From Gnetum montanum (Eukaryota > Streptophyta > Gnetopsida > Gnetales > Gnetaceae), in the NCBI GenBank assembly GCA_015680685.1, contig MNCI01010775.1:167735-231734 (forward strand): a stretch of 64,000 bases of DNA. Reading direction: 5' to 3'. A program made the translations under genes and the position numbers. The notes beneath the pieces were generated by a model that saw only the letters and a list, made by a program, of their open reading frames with translations, did no database searches and was not told the DNA's origin. The number at the start of each line of letters is the position of its first letter. Positions within the stretch are counted from its first letter, which is position 1. Below, in pieces: positions 54,524-62,953 of this stretch.

Positions 54524-56710
54524 GGAATGTTCAACATCGCCTACATGCAACCGGTGTGCCCAAGAAATTAACATACAAAAGTGCCTATAGGTAGCAACCA
54601 CACAACAAAAAGACACCCCGTGGTTGATAGCTAATCCAAAGAGCAACTTACCAACATGCATGGAGCTAACTAGGGGAACAAATTGCGCTCGCGAAGGAAG
54701 CATAGATACACTGGAGCAAGAGCATCGCTAACTTCCAACCCTTAACTTGAAAACATCAATTGGGAGAAGTTGGACACTTCTAAAAAATTCAAACAAGCAC
54801 TCATTATTTTGGATCTCTCCCTTTCAACTTAGTCATGGGGGAAATGGCCACCTATGCTAATCAATTAAGATCCTTAGTTCCTTTTTAAGTTTTTGTTTTA
54901 GACATTTTTTTTTACAAATTTCTTTAACTTTTCTTATTTTTGTTTTGCAACAGCATTTATACTCTTTTATTTCTTTATGTGTTTGTTTTTTTTTGTAAGG
55001 TTTTTCACCTAATAAGTGCTCCTGATTGTGGTATGAACTATTTTCCATTGATTGCTATTGTTTGGTTTTTACCTTTGAGTTATAATGTTGATACTAAGGT
55101 ATGGTTCTTTTGATATAATAGGCAATGAGTCCACGTCATCCATGCATTCATAAATTTCTATGATCTCTCTTGGCTTGGAAATGTACGATTCCCTTCCTTA
55201 AATAATAAGAACTATCAACGAATTGGTGACTGGACATTTCTCAAACTAAGGAAGGACTCCAGGATTGAAAAGGTTGTGACTTCAAGGGAATTTGATGCAT
55301 TTGTGTTGGCCATTCTCTTGGGTGCTTGAATGTTTTCTCCTTGGGTTTTCCTTACCATTCTGATGTTGCTCCATTATCGGGAAGCTAAGTTAATAAAAAT
55401 ACTAAGTATTTGCATGGTGTGGTTCTCACAAAAAAAAAATAGACAGTGAGAATTCAAAGCACATCTCTTAGATGAAATAATCATTTGGGCTACAAGCACT
55501 AGTTATGAAACTAAATAAACATGTTCCCTCTAACTAAGGCCCTTCTCACTTCCTACTTTCTCCTTTTTCATTTTGTCAGAATGGTGGTGACTCTTTTATG
55601 AAAGCATTCTTGTTCCTTCAAGTGGATGGCTTGGTCAAATATATTAATGCGAAGTCACTGGATGTGGTTTGTTTGAGACTAGACTTGGAATGAGATCTAC
55701 TAAGTTACATTAATCATAAATACACAAGGGGCTATACACCACCTTGTTCTCGAGACTCCATTCCATTCTCTTCTTTCCATCATTATTTCTCCATTTTCAC
55801 CTCATTGTTGGTTGTATCAATAGTCCATATTTTGGTTGATGCATTGTTTTCTTTTTGGTAAATTCTTGTGGTTAAGAATTTAACTCTTGCTTCCAAATGA
55901 CATTTCTAGAGCCTATGGACTCTTTGAATGTGTGATTGTTAGGGCATTAAGGGCATCAGCTTGCTTTGGGGAGGATCCACTGGCATTCCTATTTGGTGCA
56001 TCCGTTAATTTCTTTTCCTTAAACATTTCTACAATCACCAATTATTTTGTTAATCTCCATCTTTGACATCCATGTTATCGATGTTGCTTTTGTTTCTTTT
56101 TCTCCATCTGTCTTGTCCCTTATATTTCTCCATTCTATTACTATCGGAGGTTCACTCTTAGTCATGGGGGTCCTAGTCCAATTTTTTCAATTTTTCTCAT
56201 GACCCCTACATCTCAGGTAGTCACCAGTATTATATCTCCAGATCTGCATTAGCCATATCACAACTAAGCCAATGGACCTTACACTGAGGCAAGGTATCAA
56301 CTTCATTGTAATTCATTTACCCTTGCTAATATAAGACTGTGTTGTGTGTGTAGATGGCAATCATACAACAATGGATTGGATTTGGAGGGAATACTTGGAA
56401 TGGACCAATGCTAAAGAAATTATGCAAGGAACAAGATTGATGGTATGCTTATGGATAGACAACGAAAAGTGCAATCTTGGCGTTGGCAACAACAGATTTC
56501 TTCTTTTATCTCTCTCTCTCTTCTCTCAGCTACCAAATAAGGCTAGATGTAGAATGTGTATATTGTTCACTCTTGTTGTCATGAATACTATTTTGCCATG
56601 TATTGTAATGATGATCCATTCACATGTCACACCATTCACCATTAGTATTATTCAATTCAATGATCCCATCCCTTCCAAATATTTTGTAAGGAACTCGAGG
56701 ATGAGTTTTC
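54524..56710 (+). other. 3' internal region without pol
   Basis: No coding homology. It contains a T-rich spacer (54,880-55,010) and a block conserved with the inverted remnant at 2,100-2,960 (best at 55,449-55,507). It also has a second match near 55,940-55,980 to the old copy, and two AGTCATGGGGG phrases (56,160 and 56,716). The 128-codon open frame at 56,344-56,730 runs across this and into the LTR and is not considered a gene. Confidence 0.6.
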
Positions 56711-56727
56711 ATTTAGTCATGGGGGTA
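56711..56727 (+). other. Polypurine tract region
   Basis: ATTTAGTCATGGGGGTA abuts the TGATGAG start of the 3' LTR; the GGGGG core is the likely plus-strand primer. A near-copy lies at 56,158-56,172, inside the internal region. Confidence 0.55.
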
Positions 56728-57521
56728 TGATGAGTCATGATATTGCATCGGCCCCTACAATATTGTGTACGCGATATCGCAGCCCACCAAAACATCTATA
56801 AATAAGAGGCATTTTTTCCTTGTTTCTCCATCTAGATTTAGACCTTAGCCAAACTATAGCAGTTTTCCCATTCTAGAGTTAGAATAATTTCCATGTTCCC
56901 ATAGTAGGAGTCTCAAAGTGAATGGATCTTTATTCAAGAAAATTGTACCTAAGCACACATTTGTGTACGGAAATAAAGATGAGCTTTCTGATAAACCTTG
57001 TAGCATGTGGACTAAGCTAAATAGGATTTAATTATTGTTAAATGTTTAACTGCTTTCTTAGATAATTAAATATCTCTCAACCCTCAACTCTCCTAGTTAA
57101 GTGCATTTAGTACGACTGCTTCAAGCATGTGTGTAACGCTTGGTAACCTAGCAATGAGTAGTGTTTGGTAATCCTAGTGGATTGCACTGGTTCAGGGTGT
57201 GTGCAGAAAGTGGGAATGGATACTAGTGCTAGGACAATTAGAACTTAGTTAATGAGTAGTTAATGAAAGTTAGTTACTTAGTCTTTTTACCCTTCTTCAT
57301 TAGCATAGGCATTAAAAAGAGAAAAGATATAAAAATCATATACCTCAAGCTTACTTAACCATACAACTGTGACAATACAAGTAAGTTTGGGAAGACAACG
57401 ATTGATTAACCTTAAGTGTTCCATAAGGTGTGTAAGCACTTAGTCCTTGGAGTTCGACCAGATTGTGCATGAGATGCTCATATTCGTATGGTTAAGTGTA
57501 GGGGTACCTCGCCACTCATCA
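56728..57521 (+). repeat. 3' LTR of nested Athila-type element
   Basis: 794 bp, TGATGAG...TCATCA, strongly similar to 50,545-51,346. TATA (CTATAAATAAGAGGC) near 56,797. Confidence 0.88.
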
Positions 57522-57526
57522 ATACC
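57522..57526. repeat. Target-site duplication ATACC (right)
   Basis: Matches 50,540-50,544. The old gag frame continues across the insertion when one copy is removed. Confidence 0.9.
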
Positions 57527-57803
57527 CCTCCTGGATCTAGTCCAACTACATTTCCCTTAGGGCAGTTTGGAGCATGTTTATTTCTACATGTTCTAGAGGT
57601 AGGACAATGTTGCCTTGCATGTCCCTCCACCTCATTTGATTGTCCTAATAAAAGATGAAAGTAAAGTTTGAATGATAAGGATTAGTGTGAGCATAAATGA
57701 TTCTTATTTGCATTGGCATCTCCCATTCTTCTTATTCAATGGTTCTACCATTACTTTTTCTTGTCTCCTTGGCAGGTGGTGATGTATCTTTTTTTGAGGC
57801 CAT
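57527..57803 (-). pseudogene. Gag 5' end of old Athila-type element
   Basis: ATG at 57,803 (MASKKDTSPP). The frame reads IYAHTNPYHSNFTFIFY and MRWRDMQGNIVLPLE, aligning with TYTHPDEYVPDFTFVFH and LRWRDMQDNIVLPPD of the copy at 61,085. It is split from the rest of gag (50,539 downward) by the nested element. Confidence 0.8.
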
Positions 57804-57950
57804 GTTTGTGACATAAGATATTGATAAAGTATGCATCACTTGTTTAGGGATATTGAAAAATTAAAATGTTAACTTTGGATTTCTAATACAACAAGATTTG
57901 AGAAATCAATTACTAAGCATACATTAACTTATCCCTAGTAACGATGTGAA

Positions 57951-58852
57951 TGATGAGTGGTGGAGTAACCCAACACCCAACCATACAAGATACGAGTGTT
58001 CATGCATAGCTTGGTTGAGTTCTATGGATAAGGCAATGTAATTATGCTAGTAATTGATTTAAGTTTGTGATTGTTGTATTTCCATGTGAGCTAATAAAAT
58101 CAATGCATATGGTTTAACTCACGGTGAGGTGTATGATGTGTTGATGTTGCAGGCTCATATTACTCCAATTGAACATAAGGTAAATGAAGTGGTTTCTAAA
58201 TCTAAGTAAAAGTAAACAAATCTAATCTAGTCTAGTGTGATGACCACTTATTCGTGATTCTCCACACACATCTTGAATTTATGTAATCATTACTAGGATT
58301 ACCAAGTATCTCACTATTAGGCAAACCAAGTGATAATACTATTAGGTTACAAACAATCACATTTAATGCTCGAAATCAGTCATATCCATTTCACTTAATA
58401 ATAGTAATATTAAAGTGCAAAAGTAAATTAGTAACTAGGAACATAGTAACCATTATACTAATAGTAAACATTAGTCTAAGTAGACAATAAAGAAATTTAA
58501 GTAATGTTGCAATGATGAAAAGTAATCTCGATCTTTATTCCCAATCATGGAACATGTCTAAGTACATTCCACTCAAATAAATACTTTGTTCAATTACTTA
58601 ACATCACACTGCGAGCATACATTACTAAGTTCTATGTTCTAAAATCAAGAAAAAAAATTGACATAATTTCACTAAGGTTGGAATGAAACTTGCTTTTGGA
58701 CTGTGCATCTAAGTGTCATATTTATAAGTCTGCACGTGTTCATGATATTGGATATTTAACATCGTAGCTTCTACGCTGATATCGGGGATCCGATATCATG
58801 GTTTTGATATCAAGTGCCTGATGTCATAGCCTTCCAAAAATGAAATTTATCA
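57951..58852 (-). repeat. 5' LTR of old Athila-type element
   Basis: About 902 bp on the minus strand. Its 3' end (GTATGGTTGGGTG...CCACTCATCA) matches the other Athila-type LTR ends. A decayed primer site (minus strand, with GTTACTAGGGATAA, left of 57,951) leads into gag at 57,803. TATA (CTTATAAATA, minus) at 58,719-58,728. Upstream are GATATC motifs and CGGATCCCCGATATC. The outer end near 58,852 is inferred. Confidence 0.7.
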
Positions 58853-59037
58853 GGTGGAAAAAAATAGAAGAAGATAGGCATAAACTAGAATTTTATATAT
58901 AGGCTTAGTTCATTCTGATCTCTCTTCTACTGTTGTTTTCTTAGTTTATTTTATTTCATATTGCTCTTTTGCCAATGAAGTTACAAATCACTATGTTTTT
59001 CTAGGTTGATTTCACTCTAATCTTTCCACTATTGTAG
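58853..59037. other. Non-coding flank, probably old gene sequence
   Basis: No element signature. It ends in a T-rich stretch and TATTGTAG, a plausible splice acceptor for the kinase exon that follows, so it may be part of an intron. Confidence 0.4.
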
Positions 59038-59391
59038 TTCCAAGCATTGGTCTAAGCAATCCCTCATAAGAGGGGTAGTTCCCCAACTTCGTGATATGGA
59101 TGCACTAGCAAAAATGGTTGATCAAACATTGAAAGGAATCTATTTGGAAAAACCTATGTCTATCTTTGTGGATATAATATCTATTGATCTTCAAGTAAGA
59201 TAAACATGTTCTATTTTTAGTATAAGAAAATCATAATCATCATTTGGTAAGATAAAATGAATTTGAAATTATTGTATTTTTCATGGTAGCTGGAGCTAGA
59301 ATTCAGGCTTCTAATGTTTGATGTGGTGCAAACTCTTAGTCGTTTGGTGCAACATGTGTCAAGAAAACAAGTGGAAGTGGGTTCAATGTAA
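59038..59391 (+). pseudogene. STRUBBELIG-type receptor kinase, 3' gene remnant
   Basis: Two exons, 59,038-59,194 and 59,290-59,391, with a 95-bp intron (GTAAGA...GGTAG) at a codon boundary. Exon 1 gives KQSLIRGVVPQLRDMDALAK and MVDQTLKGIY, and exon 2 gives LELEFRLLMFDVVQTLSRLV to a TAA at 59,389. This matches the kinase C-terminus of the plant STRUBBELIG-receptor family (typically ...[25 protein letters not shown], then PEPEFRPPMSEVVQAL). The intron sits just before the PEPEFRP block. At least four Pro codons became Leu and one Ser became Phe, all by C-to-T changes. No upstream kinase exons are seen, so it is the tail of a dead or captured gene. The reading frame itself has no internal stop. 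Confidence 0.8.
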
Positions 59392-59917
59392 TTAAGATTG
59401 TATGCAAATCATTTTGGATTATGGAAAATGAGATTTATACTAAATTATTATGTTATTATCATGATCATGTGAATGTAGGACATGTGAGATTAGAGAATGG
59501 TTAGCCACAATCACTAGGTGACCTTAGAAGATTCCATATCCCTCTCATAAGCCCTAACCCTCAAGTGTGATGATCCATGGCTATCTTGTGAGAAATAAGG
59601 TGAAGTGAGCTCCTCTCTACTTGAGAACCCTTAGCCACCTAAGAGACCTACTATGATGTCATCTAGCTTATAATTAACGGCTCATACACGAGGGTTGAAT
59701 TGCACCATAGGCAACATTTTTGAAAGGACCATGTTATTTGGTAGTGCAGCTAATCAACCAAACTCGTGTTGGAATTCCTACCTTAAGAATGAAGTACACA
59801 TGGGAAAAGTTTCCTTAAAAAAAACAAAAAATAGAAAGAAAAAAAGAGAATGAGGACCATGTTCATTGGTAGTATAATAAGTTCTTAAGCATGCTAGGGT
59901 TTGACAACAATCCTCAC
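59392..59917. other. Non-coding flank between kinase remnant and element
   Basis: No gene or element recognised. An A-rich stretch lies at 59,815-59,850. Confidence 0.5.
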
Positions 59918-60938
59918 TGATGAGACGTGACTTGCACTAGGTCGCGATATCGCGTATGCGATATCGCTTCCCACCGTCATATCTATAAATAAGAGGCGGC
60001 ACTCCCTTCATTTCCCAATCCTGGATAGTGTAGTGAAGCTCTGGCAAATTGATCACTCCAGAGTTAGAATTTTTTCCCATGTGCCCGCAGTAGGAGTCCT
60101 AGAGTGAACGGCTCTTTATTCGAGCATCTTGTAACCTGAACCCAAGTTGTGTACGGCAATAAAGATGAACTTGTTTGGATAAACCTTGTAGCACGTGGTT
60201 TCATTTATTGCTTTCATTTACTGCTTTCCTAGTGCGTTCAAGTACGACTTGATTACGAGCGTCTACGGATGTGTACGGCTAGTCAAGGAATCGGCTGCTT
60301 GACGCAATGCATGAGTACGACTCAATTACGAGCATTGGATGCTTGGTAACCCAGTAGCGTATTCCAGGATTCTGCGCTTGGTAACTCCCGGGTCTAATGT
60401 GTACGGCTAGTTGAGGAATCGGCTGCTCATTGCTAGGCTAGATCGTGTGATAAGTACGACTTAGTTACGAGCACCCACGGGTGTGTACGGCTGGCTAAGG
60501 AATCGGCTGCTTATCACACGTAGGCTAAATAGGTGCCTCAGTACGACCACTTCGAGCACTTGCGTTACGTGTGGCGATCCCAGTAACGATTAGCGTTTGG
60601 TAAGCTGCAGTTGCATAGTTCAGGGTGTGTCCGGTAAGTGGGAACGGATGCTGACGCTAGTTAATTTAGACTTAGATCTTAGTTAGAGTTAGTTTAGTTT
60701 TCTCAACCCTTTCTCCTGGTAGCATAGAAGATAAGCCAAAAATACCAAAAAAATCACATACCTCAGACTTGCTTAACCATACACCGTGACACTTACAAGC
60801 AAGCCTGGGAAGACAACGAACGATTAACCCCAAGTGTTTCTTGTGGCGTTAAGGCATTTAGTCTGCGGAGTTCGACCGGATCGCGCGTGCACGCTCGTAT
60901 TCGTATGGTTGAGTGTAGGGGTACCTCGCCACTCATCA
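59918..60938 (+). repeat. 5' LTR of best-preserved Athila-type element
   Basis: 1,021 bp, TGATGAG...TCATCA, about 220 bp longer than the LTRs at 50,545 and 56,728. The extra length comes from repeats in the R/U5 part: GTGTACGGCTAG-CAAGGAATCGGCTGC at 60,271, 60,399 and 60,483, and AGTACGACT-ATTACGAGC in about four places. Start-proximal palindromes CGCGATATCGCG (59,943-59,954) and GCGATATCGC (59,958-59,967) precede the TATA at 59,982. Confidence 0.88.
59982..59992 (+). promoter_or_regulatory. TATA box of Athila-type LTR
   Basis: TCTATAAATAA, 15 bp after the GATATC palindromes; the same spacing is kept in the nested copy. Confidence 0.65.
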
Positions 60939-60939
60939 T

Positions 60940-60957
60940 TGGCGCCGTTGCCAGGGA
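60940..60957 (+). other. Primer binding site, tRNA-Asp type
   Basis: TGGCGCCGTTGCCAGGGA, one base after the LTR. It is complementary to the 3' end of plant tRNA-Asp(GUC) with a single G-to-A difference. Confidence 0.85.
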
Positions 60958-61084
60958 CTAAGTGTTTTTTCGCCAATTGAACATAAGGGATATCACTCAC
61001 ATCGTTGTGAGCTTAAAACGAACCTTAGGGTTAATCAGTTAATCAAGAACAATAAATAACGGTGAAGTTAGCACACCATTAGAA

Positions 61085-62953
61085 ATGGCTTCTTCTCATG
61101 CAATCAACTCACCTAAGGACAATACAGGAGAAAGTCAGGATCATACGCATAACCGAAATCAACCATGTCCTCAACAATCCAAAGTCACATATACTCATCC
61201 CGATGAGTATGTGCCGGATTTTACCTTTGTTTTCCATCAAGATGAGCAACTGCGGTGGAGAGACATGCAAGATAACATCGTGTTACCCCCAGATCGATCA
61301 GCTCGCAACATGCTTTTCCGTGCCTTGGTACAGATTGACATGCATGAGCTGTTCGCAGAAAACGTTTTGGATGACCATGATACAAGGGACTATCAACCCA
61401 CAAAAACCCAACGTATTCGGGATGCAAGGCAGGAGAGCCAACATTCACTACTGAAGGGCAAGGTTCCCCACGTCATTAGTGAAATAGGAGAAGAGGAACC
61501 CCTCATGATGGGTTTCTTAGAAAATGATGTTCCTCCTCCTCACTCTAGTGAAGAGGTTAGGCATCAGGGCCTTAGATCAACGATACATATTCTAGGCTCT
61601 GATCCCCATGAGCATCAGCTGTTCACGGCAGGAACAATCACTCGCACTAATGATGGACCCGTTGATCATCACAACGATCGGGGCCGAAGCAGCCGAAGAG
61701 AAGGTAAGAAACATCACCATGGTGATGGATCCCCTTCTTCTTCCCCTTCATCACATCATTCACCCTCTCCTTCCACATCTGGGCGCAGCCACCATGAGCA
61801 TAACGCGGAAAGTAAAGGTAGAAGAGATGAAATGCCTCGACAAGAAGGTCGAGAGGAGTTAGGACAAGGGCAAGGACGTAGGGAGAATAGGGAACCACAA
61901 CGTAGACATCACAGACGTCATGAAAGAGATGATCATGACGAACCCCTATTCGCAACCCGAAGTATGCTTGACATTAGAGAGGCAGTTAGGATTCCCACAA
62001 GGCATTTGAAAGACAGTAGGATCAAGCGTTTGGATATAAATAATATCCCACGTTTTGAAGGGGGATACAACGCTGATCCTCAACATCATTTACAGGCATT
62101 CCACGATGCCTGTGCCTTGCAGAACATAGACAATGAGTGGCAGAAACTCAAGTTGTTCCCAAGGACACTCATTAAAGAAGCAGAGAGCTGGTACCGGTCC
62201 TTAGAACCGGAAACCATCAGGAGGTGGAGTACGATGCTTGAATTGTTCAACAACAAATATCAAACGTACTCCAGAGTGTCCAACTTGCGTAAGCAGATCC
62301 AAGGCTGGAAACAAGGAGCTTATGAATCCTTGGATGCTGCCATGGCCCGTTACTACACACTGCTACATCGTTGCCCGGGCCATGGGTACGCTAAACGGGA
62401 TCAACTTCGCCACCTCGTGGATGGGCTACGAAATGAAACGAGAAGAACTCTTGGGACTTACGCCCAAGGGAGACTCTCCCAATTAAGAGCCCATGAAGTT
62501 GAAGTTTTGTTGGAACAAGTAGCGCAAGAAGAGGGTGAGCTACGTAAAAGAGAAAGTGCGGAGGAATACAACTGCGATCCCTCCCTTCGTAAGAAGGGAT
62601 TAAAATTCTGTGATGAGGAGGATGAGTCACCACTTGAAGAGTTGGTGAACAGGAAAACCGTGCCGATCCAAAAGTTAACAACAGAGGTATCGGCTAAGGT
62701 AGACCAAATGTGGGATTCCTTAGACTCACGAATGGAAACAGTTTTGAAAATTGTAGAGAAGTCTAAGGATGAGCAAGTTAGTGATAAAGGCAAAGACAAG
62801 CGGAGAAACTTTAACCCTGCACATAACAAGGGTAAGGGAAAAATCTCTAACTCCGATGAGGCTGAAAATTTTGATTCAGACAATGACGGTGGATGTGAGG
62901 TCTGCTACTATGACCATCCTAAGGGATGTTGTCCAATTATCTTACATCTATAG
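61085..62953 (+). CDS. Gag polyprotein, Athila type
   Basis: Open frame of 622 codons from MASSHAINSPKD, 146 bp after the LTR. An N-terminal block (residues 37-90) reads YTHPDEYVPDFTFVFHQDEQL and RWRDMQDNIVLPPD. A His/Ser/Arg-rich linker spans about 200-295. The retrotransposon gag core lies at about 318-480 (IPRFEGGYNADPQHHLQAF, KEAESWYRSLEPETIRRWS, CPGHGYAKRDQLRHL). A charged segment is followed by a zinc-knuckle-like CEVCYYDHPKGCCP near 600. Gag forms the particle and binds the RNA. The TAG at 62,951 replaces a Gln kept in both other copies (CAG at 53,398, CAA near 48,920), and the frame goes on for at least another 1 kb, so the true product is longer. The start is supported by the nested copy's MSSSSHK and the old copy's MASKKD. 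Confidence 0.88.
   Translation: MASSHAINSPKDNTGESQDHTHNRNQPCPQQSKVTYTHPDEYVPDFTFVFHQDEQLRWRDMQDNIVLPPDRSARNMLFRALVQIDMHELFAENVLDDHDTRDYQPTKTQRIRDARQESQHSLLKGKVPHVISEIGEEEPLMMGFLENDVPPPHSSEEVRHQGLRSTIHILGSDPHEHQLFTAGTITRTNDGPVDHHNDRGRSSRREGKKHHHGDGSPSSSPSSHHSPSPSTSGRSHHEHNAESKGRRDEMPRQEGREELGQGQGRRENREPQRRHHRRHERDDHDEPLFATRSMLDIREAVRIPTRHLKDSRIKRLDINNIPRFEGGYNADPQHHLQAFHDACALQNIDNEWQKLKLFPRTLIKEAESWYRSLEPETIRRWSTMLELFNNKYQTYSRVSNLRKQIQGWKQGAYESLDAAMARYYTLLHRCPGHGYAKRDQLRHLVDGLRNETRRTLGTYAQGRLSQLRAHEVEVLLEQVAQEEGELRKRESAEEYNCDPSLRKKGLKFCDEEDESPLEELVNRKTVPIQKLTTEVSAKVDQMWDSLDSRMETVLKIVEKSKDEQVSDKGKDKRRNFNPAHNKGKGKISNSDEAENFDSDNDGGCEVCYYDHPKGCCPIILHL

Larger units (their letters stand above)
50545..57521 (+). 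mobile_element. Complete gag-protease Athila-type element, nested
   Basis: 6,977 bp with LTRs at 50,545-51,346 and 56,728-57,521, a primer site at 51,348, gag-protease at 51,496-54,523, 2.2 kb of non-coding 3' region, a purine tract before the 3' LTR, and a perfect 5-bp duplication ATACC. RT, RNase H and integrase are absent, not decayed: protease is followed within about 350 bp by the T-rich spacer. The old minus-strand copy has the same layout, so this is a family trait. Such elements must borrow pol from autonomous relatives. The gag has many stops, so this copy is also dead. Confidence 0.88.

Noticed and set aside
56344-56730. 128-codon open frame on the plus strand
   Set aside because: It lies in the non-coding 3' region of the nested element, overlaps its 3' LTR by a few bases, and has no counterpart in the other copies.
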